Positions 1-7,125 of a stretch of 21,648 nt of DNA are shown piece after piece. Below the pieces are notes generated by a model. That model saw nothing but the letters and a program-made list of their open reading frames with translations, was not told the origin of the DNA and searched no databases. Both the position numbers and the translations under genes were made by a program. Source of the stretch: Comamonas_C sp026954015 (lineage in GTDB: Bacteria > Pseudomonadota > Gammaproteobacteria > Burkholderiales > Burkholderiaceae_C); NCBI GenBank assembly GCA_035063785.1, contig JAPSFS010000018.1, forward strand, positions 1-21,648. Reading direction: 5' to 3'. Position 1 is the stretch's first letter; each line of letters opens with the position of its first letter.

Positions 1-673
1 CGTGGTCGCAGATGCCCAGCGTCTCGCGCACGTTGTGGTCGGTGATGAGCACGCCGATGCCGCGCTCCTTGAGGAAGCCGATGATGCGCTGGATCTCGAT
101 CACCGCGATCGGATCGATGCCCGCGAACGGCTCGTCGAGCAGGATGAAGCGCGGCTGCGTGGCCAGCGCCCGCGCGATCTCCACGCGCCGGCGCTCGCCA
201 CCCGAGAGCGCCATCGCCTGCGCGTCGCGCAGATGCTCCACGCGCAGCTCCTGCAGCAGCGCGGTCAGGCGCCGCTCGATCTCGGCGCGCGAAAGGGGCC
301 GCCCAGCCTCGTCGTGCTGCAGTTCGAGCACCGCGCGCACGTTCTCCTGCACGCTGAGCTTGCGAAAGATCGACGCCTCCTGCGGCAGGTAGGACAGCCC
401 CAGGCGCGAACGCCGGTGGATGGGCATGCGCGTCACGTCCTGCCCGTCGATGCGGATCGCGCCGCCGTCGGCGCGCACCAGGCCGACGATCATGTAGAAC
501 GACGTGGTCTTGCCCGCGCCGTTGGGCCCGAGCAGCCCCACCACGTCGCCCTTGGGCACGGCGAGCGAGACGTCCTGCACCACCGTGCGCCCCGTGTAGC
601 TCTTTTGCAGGTGCGCGACCTCGAGCACGCTCGTGGCCGCGCGCGCCGGTGCGGGGGCGGTGGGCGTCGCCAT
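1..673 (-). CDS. lptB: LPS export ABC transporter ATP-binding protein LptB (3' end outside window)
   Basis: This is the cytoplasmic ATPase of the Lpt machine, which powers extraction of lipopolysaccharide from the inner membrane through LptFG. The frame opens at an ATG at 673 and is still open at the left edge, giving 224 residues; about 20 to 40 C-terminal residues are missing. Visible motifs are Walker A GPNGAGKT (residues 49-56), the signature LSGGE (156-160), Walker B LLDEP (178-182) and the H-loop TDH (211-213). The spacing and the segment after Walker B (FAGIDPIAV) are typical of LptB rather than of a generic ABC ATPase. An Ala/Pro-rich extension of about 14 residues precedes the ABC core. 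The start lies 6 nt after the lptA stop, so the two genes are cotranscribed. The assignment is firm. Confidence 0.96.
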   Translation of the reverse strand, partial: MATPTAPAPARAATSVLEVAHLQKSYTGRTVVQDVSLAVPKGDVVGLLGPNGAGKTTSFYMIVGLVRADGGAIRIDGQDVTRMPIHRRSRLGLSYLPQEASIFRKLSVQENVRAVLELQHDEAGRPLSRAEIERRLTALLQELRVEHLRDAQAMALSGGERRRVEIARALATQPRFILLDEPFAGIDPIAVIEIQRIIGFLKERGIGVLITDHNVRETLGICDH

Positions 674-679
674 CACGGC

Positions 680-1324
680 CTACCGCGCGCCGGGCGCAAG
701 ACCGGGGCTGGCGCGCAGCGGCACGCCCTCGGCCTGCGGCGCGGGGGTGGTGGCACCGGCGGCAGGCTTGCCCTCCTTGGGCGCGAGCGTCGCGCGCACT
801 CGGCCATCGCCGCCCTGCGCTCCGGCCGCGCGTGGCGCGCCGTCCACCGTGAACACGTCGGTGGTGTTGTTGTAGGTGATGAGCGCGCCGCTCACGTCGT
901 CCGAGAGCATCGCGCCCCGGTAGCGGCGCAGCTCCGCACGGCGCTGCAGCTTCACCACGTCGGCGCGGCCATCCCAGTCGATCGTCTCGGCCTCGCCCTC
1001 GACGAACTCCTCGGGCGCGCCGGGCTGCGTGTCGCGCTTCTGGCGAAAGAACGCGCGCTTGCCCGCCGCCGCGGTCACCACGCCGTACTGGAAGCCCTCG
1101 GCATCCTGGCGCACCTGCAGGCGCGCGCCGCGCAGCACGATCGTGCCCTTGGTGACGACCACGTTGCCGGTGAACACGCTGGTCTGCTGCGCCTCGTCGT
1201 GGCGCAGCGCGTCGGCCTCGATGTGCATGGGCTGGTCACGGTCGGCGCGTTCGGCACGCGCGCCCAGCGCTGCCATGAGGGACAGCGCACCCACGAAAAA
1301 CAGGAGACCACGGCGGATTTGCAT
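680..1324 (-). CDS. lptA: LPS transport periplasmic protein LptA
   Basis: LptA forms the periplasmic bridge carrying lipopolysaccharide from LptC to LptD. From the ATG at 1324 the product has 214 residues: a signal peptide (MQIRRGLLFF then a hydrophobic run to ALGARA), then an OstA/LptA beta-jellyroll domain that starts with the typical DQPMHIEAD and continues through TGNVVVTKGTI, then a Pro/Ala-rich tail. An ATG at 1348 would add eight residues, but it overlaps a TACAAT -10-like hexamer and would spoil the signal peptide, so 1324 is preferred. Neither start has a clear ribosome binding site. The partner gene lptC, and kdsC, often found just upstream in proteobacteria, are absent here; a MarR gene takes that place. 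lptB follows after 6 nt. Confidence 0.93.
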   Translation of the reverse strand: MQIRRGLLFFVGALSLMAALGARAERADRDQPMHIEADALRHDEAQQTSVFTGNVVVTKGTIVLRGARLQVRQDAEGFQYGVVTAAAGKRAFFRQKRDTQPGAPEEFVEGEAETIDWDGRADVVKLQRRAELRRYRGAMLSDDVSGALITYNNTTDVFTVDGAPRAAGAQGGDGRVRATLAPKEGKPAAGATTPAPQAEGVPLRASPGLAPGAR

Positions 1325-1346
1325 GAGGCACGATTTTTGCGAGTGC

Positions 1347-1352
1347 ATTGTA
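1347..1352 (-). promoter_or_regulatory. Candidate -10 element (TACAAT) for lptA
   Basis: The reverse strand reads TACAAT here, five of six bases of the sigma-70 -10 consensus, 22 nt before the preferred lptA start at 1324. Transcription would begin near 1340, giving a leader of about 16 nt. No convincing -35 hexamer is present at 16 to 18 bp. If it is real, lptAB is expressed independently of the upstream marR gene. Confidence 0.4.
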
Positions 1353-1368
1353 GCGACGCGGCTGCGCG

Positions 1369-1839
1369 CTACGCGTCGCGCGCGGCCGCTGCCAGCCGCT
1401 CGGCCTGCGCCTGCAGGCGCTGCAGCAGGCCGTCGAGCACGCGCACCTCGTCGGCGGACAACGCGTCCAGCAGCGCCCGGTTGGCCGCCGCCACGCGCGG
1501 CAGCAGCGCGGCATGCAGCGCGCGTCCCTCGTCGGTCAGGTGGATCAGCACCTCACGGCGGTCACCGGGGCGCGGCGTGCGCTGCACCAGGCGCTTTTGC
1601 GCCAGCGTCGTGAGCGCGCGCGAGGTACGCGCGCGGTCCAGCCCTGTGCGCTCGGCAAGCTGCGAGGAGAGCACGCCCTCGTGCGGCGCGAGGTGCGCAA
1701 GCAGCCGCCACTCGCGCCGCGTGATGCCGAATTCGCTCTCGCAGATGCGGACCACGGTGCCCCCCGCGCGCGCCTGCAGCTGCCACAGCACGTACAGCAG
1801 CATGTCATCCAGGGCTTCGGGGTGGAGCAGGTGGCGCAT
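1369..1839 (-). CDS. MarR-family transcriptional regulator
   Basis: This 156-residue protein has the length and layout of MarR-family winged-helix repressors. The HTH comes after REWRLLAHL, with LSSQLAERTGLDRARTSRAL as helices 2 and 3, followed by the wing GDRREVLIHLTDEG and a C-terminal dimerisation helix rich in Leu, Gln and Ala. MarR proteins usually bind small aromatic or phenolic ligands, or sense oxidants, and act on a divergent neighbour. Here the neighbour is the Bug/sulfatase unit that begins at 1941. The ATG at 1839 is preferred to the in-frame TTG at 1869, although neither has a clear Shine-Dalgarno sequence. The ligand cannot be read from the sequence. The stop lies 20 nt before the possible longer lptA start. 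Confidence 0.88.
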   Translation of the reverse strand: MRHLLHPEALDDMLLYVLWQLQARAGGTVVRICESEFGITRREWRLLAHLAPHEGVLSSQLAERTGLDRARTSRALTTLAQKRLVQRTPRPGDRREVLIHLTDEGRALHAALLPRVAAANRALLDALSADEVRVLDGLLQRLQAQAERLAAAARDA

Positions 1840-1860
1840 GAAACACAAACCTAGGGAAAA

Positions 1861-1906
1861 CGAGAACAACGATTGATTTTGTCAATTCTCGACCGCTGCC
1901 TAGACT
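1861..1906. promoter_or_regulatory. Divergent marR / Bug promoter region with inverted-repeat operator candidate
   Basis: The perfect inverted repeat ATTGA-TTTTG-TCAAT lies at 1872-1886, and CGAGAA (1861-1866) pairs with TTCTCG (1886-1891) around a slightly shifted centre. On the plus strand TTGTCA (1879-1884) and TAGACT (1901-1906) are 16 bp apart and resemble -35 and -10 boxes for the Bug unit. On the minus strand TTGACA (1885-1880) is a perfect -35 toward marR, but no good -10 follows. Since the repeat overlaps both -35 boxes, a MarR dimer bound here could repress both directions. MarR operators are often short TTGA/TCAA palindromes; the assignment to this particular MarR is inference. Confidence 0.45.
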
Positions 1907-1940
1907 AGTCGGCTCGGTGCACCACCATACAGGAGTCTCC

Positions 1941-2903
1941 ATGCAACGTCGTTTCGCGCTGCAAGCCGTCGCAGCCACCTGTGCCACGCCCCTGCTGGCG
2001 CCGACCCGGGCGCAAGGCAACCTGCTGCGCGTCGTCGTGCCCTACGCGCCCGGGGGCTCCAGCGACCGCGCCGCGCGCATCGTGGCCGAAAAGCTCGGGC
2101 CCAGGCTCGGGCGCACCGTGGTGGTCGAGAACAAGCCCGGCGCGGGCGGGCGCGTGGCGCTGCAGCAGCTCAAGGGCACGCGCGCGGGGCAGGACGCGCT
2201 CGTGATTGCCAACCCGGCGACCATCGTCGTCGCGCCGCTGGTGTTCAAGGACCAGACGGGCTACGACCCGCACAAGGATTTCCAGCCGATCGCGCAGGTG
2301 ACCGAGTACGAATTCGGCATCGCCGTGAGCGATGCCGTGCCGGTCAAGGAGCTCTCGCAACTGCTCGAATGGTTGCAGGCCCACCCCACGCAGGCCAACT
2401 TCGGCGTGCCCGCCACGGGCAGCCTGCCGCACTTCTTTGCGCTGATGACCGCCGAGGCGGCCAAGGTGCGCGCCGAGGTCGTCGGCTACAAGGGCTCGGG
2501 GCCGCTGCTCACCGACCTCATCGGCGGACAGGTGCCCGCGGCGGTCGACACGCTGGACACCATGCTCACGCAGCACGACGCGGGCAAGCTGCGCATCCTC
2601 GCGTCCTCGGGCACCAAGCGCTCGCCGTTCGCGCCCAAGGTGCCGACCTGCAAGGAGGCGGGGCTGGATCTGGCCGCAACCGGCTGGAACGCCTTCTTCG
2701 CCCCGGCGAGCATGCCCGCGCAGCGCGCGCAGCAGCTCTCCAGCGCGATCCGCGACGTGATGCGCGACGAGGACACGCGCACCAAGCTGCGCGACACCAT
2801 GGTCGACCCGGTAGCGCGCGACGCGGCCGAGACCACCGCAATGCTCCAGGCCTTCCGCGCGCAGTGGGAGCCGGTGGTGCAACGCTCGGGCTACCAGCCT
2901 TGA
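1941..2903 (+). CDS. Bug/TctC-family tripartite tricarboxylate transporter substrate-binding protein (first of three)
   Basis: This is a periplasmic solute-binding protein of the Bug (TctC) family, which captures carboxylated solutes for TctAB-type permeases. The product has 320 residues and starts at the ATG at 1941, five bases after a clear AGGAG (1931-1935); the upstream GTG at 1917 is unlikely. A signal peptide covers about residues 1-25 (MQRRFALQAV to TRAQG). Family motifs follow: VVVPYAPGGSSDRAAR, VVVENKPGAGG and the C-terminal PTCKEAGLDL region. It is more divergent than the next two: the usual PDGYT is replaced by GQDALVIAN, and the GAGSPGHL block reads ATGSLPHFF. No TctA or TctB permease is encoded nearby, which is common for orphan Bug genes. 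The ligand is unknown. Confidence 0.92.
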   Translation: MQRRFALQAVAATCATPLLAPTRAQGNLLRVVVPYAPGGSSDRAARIVAEKLGPRLGRTVVVENKPGAGGRVALQQLKGTRAGQDALVIANPATIVVAPLVFKDQTGYDPHKDFQPIAQVTEYEFGIAVSDAVPVKELSQLLEWLQAHPTQANFGVPATGSLPHFFALMTAEAAKVRAEVVGYKGSGPLLTDLIGGQVPAAVDTLDTMLTQHDAGKLRILASSGTKRSPFAPKVPTCKEAGLDLAATGWNAFFAPASMPAQRAQQLSSAIRDVMRDEDTRTKLRDTMVDPVARDAAETTAMLQAFRAQWEPVVQRSGYQP

Positions 2904-2928
2904 ATTCATACTTTCCTTGGGAATTTCC

Positions 2929-3903
2929 ATGCTGACACGTCGTGCCGTCATCCGCCACACCCTGCCTCTCATGGGCGCCGCCGTACTGGGCGCGCCCGCG
3001 TTCGCGCAGGGCACTTATCCGAACAAGATCGTCAAGTTCGTCGTCAACTTCCCCGCGGGCGGCCCGCTGGACATCATCGCCCGCTCGATGGGCAACGAGC
3101 TGCAGAAGTCGCTCAAGCAGACCTTCATCGTCGACAACAAGCCCGGCGCCGCGGGCAACATCGGCGCCGACCAGGTGGCCAAGAGCGCGCCCGACGGCTA
3201 CACCGTGCTGCTCTCGATCGACACGCCGGTCACGGTGAACCCGCACATCTACAAGTCCATGCCGTTCAAGCCGCAGGACTTCAAGCCGGTGATGGTCATC
3301 GCGTCCTCCGGCCTGCTCGTCGGCGTGAACCCGCGCACCGGCTTCAAGACGCTGGCCGACCTCGTCGCGGCGGGCAAGAGCAAGGGCGTGAGCTTCAGCT
3401 CGGCCGGCGCCGGCAGCCCCGGCCACCTTGCGGCCGAGGTGTTTCGCGAGGCCACGGGCATGAAGATCCTGCACGTGCCCTACAAGGGCAACGCGCCCGC
3501 GGTCAACGCGATCCTCTCGGGCGAGGTCGACGGCGGCGTGCTCGCCACGCCGGGCCTGCTGCCCCACGTGAAGGCGGGCAAGGTCACGGCGCTCGCGGTC
3601 ACGAGCCGTCAGCGCTCGGTGCTCGCGCCCGACGTGCCCACGGTGGCCGAGGCGGGGCATCCCGAGTTCGTGCAGGAGGTGCTCTACACCGCGATGGTGC
3701 CGGCCGCCACCCCGCAGCCCGTGATCGACACGCTGGCACAGACCATGACGGCGGCGCTCGCGCAGCCCGAGTTCCGCCAGCGCCTGAACACGCTGGACAT
3801 GTTCCCCGAGGGGCTGACCGGCGCGGATGCCACCCGGCGCCTGCAGGAACTCTCCGACCGTTACGGTCGGGTGATCCGCGCCACCGGCATGACGACCGAA
3901 TAA
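2929..3903 (+). CDS. Bug/TctC-family substrate-binding protein (second of three)
   Basis: This 324-residue periplasmic binding protein begins at the ATG at 2929, 25 nt after the first Bug gene, with GGGA (2919-2922) as a weak ribosome binding site. The N-terminus MLTRRAVIRHTLPLMG up to AFAQG is a signal peptide; the Arg pair raises the possibility of Tat export, but the motif is incomplete. Family motifs are clear: FPAGGPLDIIAR, VDNKPGAAGNIG, PDGYTVLLS, GAGSPGHLAAEVF, HVPYKGNAPA and LAPDVPTVAEAG. It resembles the third Bug protein far more than the first, with matching GHLAAE, HVPY, LSGEV and LLPHVK blocks, so genes two and three look like a tandem duplication that has since diverged. Confidence 0.93.
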   Translation: MLTRRAVIRHTLPLMGAAVLGAPAFAQGTYPNKIVKFVVNFPAGGPLDIIARSMGNELQKSLKQTFIVDNKPGAAGNIGADQVAKSAPDGYTVLLSIDTPVTVNPHIYKSMPFKPQDFKPVMVIASSGLLVGVNPRTGFKTLADLVAAGKSKGVSFSSAGAGSPGHLAAEVFREATGMKILHVPYKGNAPAVNAILSGEVDGGVLATPGLLPHVKAGKVTALAVTSRQRSVLAPDVPTVAEAGHPEFVQEVLYTAMVPAATPQPVIDTLAQTMTAALAQPEFRQRLNTLDMFPEGLTGADATRRLQELSDRYGRVIRATGMTTE

Positions 3904-3907
3904 AACC

Positions 3908-3953
3908 ATGGCTGCTTCTGCTTTCCAGACAAGCGTTTCAGCCCGAAATGGCC
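3908..3953 (+). repeat. Dispersed 46-nt palindromic repeat, copy A
   Basis: This segment aligns without gaps to three others in the window: 30/46 identities with copy B, 28/46 with C and 28/46 with D. It begins ATGGCTGC and ends GAAATGGCC. The central arms (GCTT/AAGC) pair only weakly. It fills half of the 94-bp gap between the second and third Bug genes, where it could affect mRNA processing or read-through. An ATG inside it opens a frame that would lengthen the third Bug protein by 30 residues, but that extension is repeat-encoded and would precede the signal peptide. Confidence 0.7.
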
Positions 3954-3997
3954 TCATAACCCCGGCCACCACCGGGATGCCTGAAAGCAAGAGAACC

Positions 3998-4987
3998 ATG
4001 TCCCTGAGCACACCACTGCGCCGCCTGCTGGCGGCCACCTTCATCGCGGGGGGTGCCTGGGCCGCCACCCCCGCGCTGGCGCAGGACGCCGCGTGGCCCA
4101 GCAAGCCGGTGCGGCTGCTCGTGGGCTCGCCGCCGGGCGGCCCCTCGGACATCACCGCGCGCACCTTCGCCGAGGCGCTGCAGCACCAGAGCGGGCAGAC
4201 CGTCATCGTGGAAAACCGCCCCGGCGCCGGCAACGGCCTGGCCGCGGGCACGGCGGCCAAGGCCACGCCCGACGGCTACACGCTGGTACTCAGCCCCGAC
4301 ACGGTCGTCACCGTCAACCCGCTGATCTACCGCAACCAGAACTACGACGCGCGCACCGACCTCGTCACCGCCTCCATCCTCGCAAGCTTCAGCCAGATGC
4401 TGGTGTGCAACCCCGCGACCGGCGTGAAGAGCGTCGCCGAACTCGTGGCCAGGTCCAAGACCGAGCGCATCACCTACAGCTCGGGCGGCGCCGGGGTGCC
4501 GGGGCACCTTGCCGCCGAGATGTTCGACCAGGTCTCGGGCGCGAAGATGGAACACGTGCCCTACCGCGGGCCGTCGCCCGCGACGCTCGCGGTGCTCTCG
4601 GGCGAGGTCAACTGCGGCTTCCTCGCCACGCCCACCGTGCTGCCGCACGTCAAGAGCGGCAAGCTGGTGGCGCTCACGGTCTCGTCGGGCACGCCCTCGC
4701 CGCTGGCGCCGGACGTGCCCTCGCTTGCAGCGGCGCTCAAGCAGCCCGGGCTGGACGTGAGCTTCCGCCTGCTGCTGCAGACCGCCAGGGGCACGCCCGC
4801 GCCGGTCATCGCGCGCATGGAAGCGGCCGCGATGCGGATCATGGCCGACCCCGAGGTCAAGGCCAAGCTGCAGGGCTACGACGTGGTCGCCGTGGGTTCG
4901 AGCACCGCGCAGGCGCAGCAGACCATGCAGGCCGAGATCACGCGCTGGGAGCCGCTGGTCAAGCGCCTGGGCCTCAAGGTGGATTGA
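3998..4987 (+). CDS. Bug/TctC-family substrate-binding protein (third of three)
   Basis: This is a 329-residue periplasmic binding protein. The ATG at 3998 is chosen because a typical signal peptide (MSLSTPLRRLLAAT up to ATPALAQD) starts there and an AAGAGA sequence precedes it; the in-frame ATG at 3908 would put repeat-encoded residues in front. Family motifs are VGSPPGGPSDITAR, VENRPGAGNGLA, PDGYTLVLS, GAGVPGHLAAEMF, HVPYRGPSPA and LAPDVPSLAAAL. It is a close paralogue of the second Bug protein. Two cysteines in the mature protein (in LVCNPATG and VNCGFLAT) might form a disulfide; that is speculative. The sulfatase gene starts 21 nt after its stop, so the two are almost certainly cotranscribed. 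Confidence 0.92.
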   Translation: MSLSTPLRRLLAATFIAGGAWAATPALAQDAAWPSKPVRLLVGSPPGGPSDITARTFAEALQHQSGQTVIVENRPGAGNGLAAGTAAKATPDGYTLVLSPDTVVTVNPLIYRNQNYDARTDLVTASILASFSQMLVCNPATGVKSVAELVARSKTERITYSSGGAGVPGHLAAEMFDQVSGAKMEHVPYRGPSPATLAVLSGEVNCGFLATPTVLPHVKSGKLVALTVSSGTPSPLAPDVPSLAAALKQPGLDVSFRLLLQTARGTPAPVIARMEAAAMRIMADPEVKAKLQGYDVVAVGSSTAQAQQTMQAEITRWEPLVKRLGLKVD

Positions 4988-5008
4988 CCAACGAACAGGG
5001 GGTACCCC

Positions 5009-6325
5009 ATGCAACGACCCAACATCATCTACATCGTCGCCGACGACCTCGGGTACGCGGACCTGGGCTGCTACGACGGGCGCGACGAGCCCTGGGGGCC
5101 GGTCTCCCCCGTGCTCGACGGGCTCGCGGCGCAGGGCATCAAGTTCACGCAGGGCTACAGCAACTCGCCGGTGTGCTCGCCCACGCGCTTCGCGCTCATG
5201 ACGGCGCGCTACCAGTACCGCCTGCGCGGCGCGGCCGAGGAGCCGATCAACAGCAAGAGCCGCGGCAGCCTCACGCTGGGGCTGCCGCCCGAGCACCCCA
5301 CGCTGCCGTCGCTGCTGCGCGCAAGCGGCTACCACACCGCGCTCATCGGCAAGTGGCACCTGGGCTTTCCACCCAACTTCGGGCCCACGCTGTCGGGCTA
5401 CGAGGAAAGCTTCGGCCCGCTCGCGGGCGGCGTGGACTATTTCACCCACTGCGACTCCAGCGGGCGCCACGACCTCTGGCTGAACGCGCAGGAGCACCAC
5501 GAGGAAGGCTACCTGACCGATCTGCTCTCGCGCCGCGCGGTGGAGTACGTCGAGCGCATGGCCGGGCAGGACGCGCCCTTCTTCGTCAGCCTGCACTACA
5601 CCGCGCCGCACTGGCCGTGGGAAACGCGCGACGACGCGGCGCGCGCGCCCACCATCCGCAACGACCTGTTCGACCTGGCCGCGGGCAACATCCACGTGTA
5701 CCGCCGCATGATCCACCACATGGACGAGGGCATAGGCTGGATCATGCAGGCGCTGGCGCGCACCGGCCAGATCGACAACACGCTCGTGGTGTTCACCAGC
5801 GACAACGGCGGCGAGCGCTTTTCGGACAACTGGCCGCTCGTGGGCGGCAAGATGGACCTGACCGAGGGCGGCATCCGCGTGCCCTGGATCGCGCACTGGC
5901 CCGCCATGATCCGCCCCGGCGGCGTGAGCCGCCAGCTGTGCATGACGATGGACTGGTCGGCCACGATGCTCGCGGCGGCCGGCGTCGCCGCGCATCCCGA
6001 CTACCCGCTGGACGGCGTCTCGCTGCTGCCCGTGCTGCGCGACGCGGGCCACACCTTCGAGCGGCCGCTGCACTTTCGCATGAACCACCGCGGCCAGCGC
6101 GCGCTGCGCGCGGGCGACTGGAAGTACCTGCGCGTGGACGGCAACGACTACCTGTTCAACATCCCGCAGGACGAGCGCGAACGCGCCAACCTCGGCAAGC
6201 AGCACCCCGAGCGCCTGGCCGCGATGCGCGCCGACTGGGAAGCCTGGGACGCGACGATGCCGCCCATTCCCGAAGACGCGACGGTGAGCCTGGGGTATTC
6301 GTACAAGGACATGCCGCAGCGCTAA
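5009..6325 (+). CDS. Type I sulfatase (formylglycine-dependent), no signal peptide
   Basis: This 438-residue protein belongs to the alkaline-phosphatase superfamily sulfatases that hydrolyse sulfate esters. Metal ligands DD (residues 12-13) follow RPNIIYIVA, and the C-x-P-x-R signature is CSPTR with Cys56 as the residue converted to formylglycine. GKWH (114-117) and DNGG (265-268) supply further active-site residues, and a C-terminal subdomain contains GDWKYLRVDGNDYLFN. It starts directly with the catalytic fold, so it should be cytoplasmic, unlike many sulfatases. AGGGGG (4997-5002) is the ribosome binding site, followed by the 10-bp palindrome GGGGTACCCC just before the ATG. No formylglycine-generating enzyme lies in the window. 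Substrate is unknown; the Bug neighbours suggest an imported organic acid sulfate. Confidence 0.92.
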   Translation: MQRPNIIYIVADDLGYADLGCYDGRDEPWGPVSPVLDGLAAQGIKFTQGYSNSPVCSPTRFALMTARYQYRLRGAAEEPINSKSRGSLTLGLPPEHPTLPSLLRASGYHTALIGKWHLGFPPNFGPTLSGYEESFGPLAGGVDYFTHCDSSGRHDLWLNAQEHHEEGYLTDLLSRRAVEYVERMAGQDAPFFVSLHYTAPHWPWETRDDAARAPTIRNDLFDLAAGNIHVYRRMIHHMDEGIGWIMQALARTGQIDNTLVVFTSDNGGERFSDNWPLVGGKMDLTEGGIRVPWIAHWPAMIRPGGVSRQLCMTMDWSATMLAAAGVAAHPDYPLDGVSLLPVLRDAGHTFERPLHFRMNHRGQRALRAGDWKYLRVDGNDYLFNIPQDERERANLGKQHPERLAAMRADWEAWDATMPPIPEDATVSLGYSYKDMPQR

Positions 6326-6342
6326 CCGCTCACGCATCCACG

Positions 6343-6369
6343 AAAAACGCGCCCTCGGGCGCGTTTTTT
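6343..6369. terminator. Rho-independent terminator between the sulfatase and dsbA
   Basis: ACGCGCC (6347-6353) pairs perfectly with GGCGCGT (6358-6364) around the loop CTCG. Four As before the stem pair with the Ts after it, and a T6 run follows at 6364-6369. The A5 tract at the other side lets the same hairpin work in the reverse direction, so it probably ends both the sulfatase and the convergent dsbA transcripts. Confidence 0.9.
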
Positions 6370-6390
6370 CGCTGAGAGCAGGTGCGGGTG

Positions 6391-7041
6391 CTAGGCCTTG
6401 CGCTGCGTCTGCGCGAGGTAGTCCACCACCTGCAGCACGATCTGCATGCTGCCCGTGAGCGCGCCATCCGTGTAGTAGCGCCCGGCCACGCCCATGGCGG
6501 GCACGCCGTCCACGCTGTAGGCGCCCTGCAGCTGCGTCGCCTTGCGCACCTGGTTGGCCACGGTGAACGAGTTGTAGAGCTCCTTGAACTTGGCCGCGTC
6601 CAGCCCCTGCTTGGCGATCCAGTTGAGAATCAGCTCGTCCTTGTCGAGCGGCACGCGCTCGACGTGGATCGCGCGAAACACCCGGGCGTGCATTTCGGTG
6701 ACCTTGCCCATGCCCTCCAGCGCGTAGTAGAGCTTTTGCTGCGGCACGAAGCTCGGGTTGAACGCCACCGGCACGCGGCGGATCGCCAGGTCCTTGGGCG
6801 CGGCGTTGATCCACGCGGCCAGCGACGGCTCGAACGCGTTGCAGTGCGGGCAGCTGTACCAGAAGAACTCGACGACCTCGATCTTGCCCTCGGGCGCCTC
6901 CACGAGCGCGGGCTTCTTGAGCTCGAGGTAATCGATCCCTTCCTGGAACTTGCGGTCCTGCGCCCGGGCCGCCAGCGGCACGCCACCCACCGTGGCGGCC
7001 AGCACCGAGGCGGCGGAAAGTGAAAAATCGCGGCGTTTCAT
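6391..7041 (-). CDS. dsbA: Thiol:disulfide interchange protein DsbA
   Basis: This periplasmic oxidase introduces disulfide bonds into exported proteins. It has 216 residues with a signal peptide (MKRRDFSLSAAS up to PLAARAQ), a thioredoxin fold and the classic active site Cys64-Pro-His-Cys67 in FFWYSCPHCNAFE. The cis-proline loop is DGVPAMGVAGRY near residue 180. The start is ATG at 7041, with GGAG (7054-7051) nine bases upstream. It follows the SPOR gene after 84 bp on the same strand, an order (argS, SPOR protein, dsbA) common in Burkholderiales. A possible client is the nearby PsiF-repeat protein, which has two cysteine pairs. The redox partner gene dsbB is not in the window. Confidence 0.96.
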   Translation of the reverse strand: MKRRDFSLSAASVLAATVGGVPLAARAQDRKFQEGIDYLELKKPALVEAPEGKIEVVEFFWYSCPHCNAFEPSLAAWINAAPKDLAIRRVPVAFNPSFVPQQKLYYALEGMGKVTEMHARVFRAIHVERVPLDKDELILNWIAKQGLDAAKFKELYNSFTVANQVRKATQLQGAYSVDGVPAMGVAGRYYTDGALTGSMQIVLQVVDYLAQTQRKA

Positions 7042-7125
7042 GCGTAGGGACTCCAGTGAACAGTTGAGACGGTCAGAGATGCGCGCAGGCGGAAAGTTTC
7101 AGCTCCATCGACCAGCTTCAGCACG

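Noticed and set aside
2..1876. A 624-residue open frame on the plus strand across lptB, lptA and marR
   Set aside because: It is the antisense shadow of three well-supported reverse-strand genes; the translation is Arg/His/Ala-rich without any family motif, as expected from GC-rich codon bias.
3961..3976. CCCGG/CCGGG hairpin between the second and third Bug genes as a terminator
   Set aside because: The stem is only five pairs and no T-run follows, so I see no reason to split the unit here.
3908..3997. Upstream ATG at 3908 as the start of the third Bug protein
   Set aside because: It would place 30 repeat-encoded residues before an intact signal peptide that begins at 3998.
4999..5008. GGGGTACCCC palindrome before the sulfatase start as a regulatory hairpin
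   Set aside because: A two-base loop cannot fold as a stable RNA hairpin; the G-run is better explained as the ribosome binding site. A protein-binding role cannot be excluded.
3938..6814. A 958-residue reverse-strand open frame across the third Bug gene, the sulfatase and dsbA
   Set aside because: It runs antisense to genes with clear catalytic motifs and through a rho-independent terminator; composition is typical of a high-GC shadow frame.
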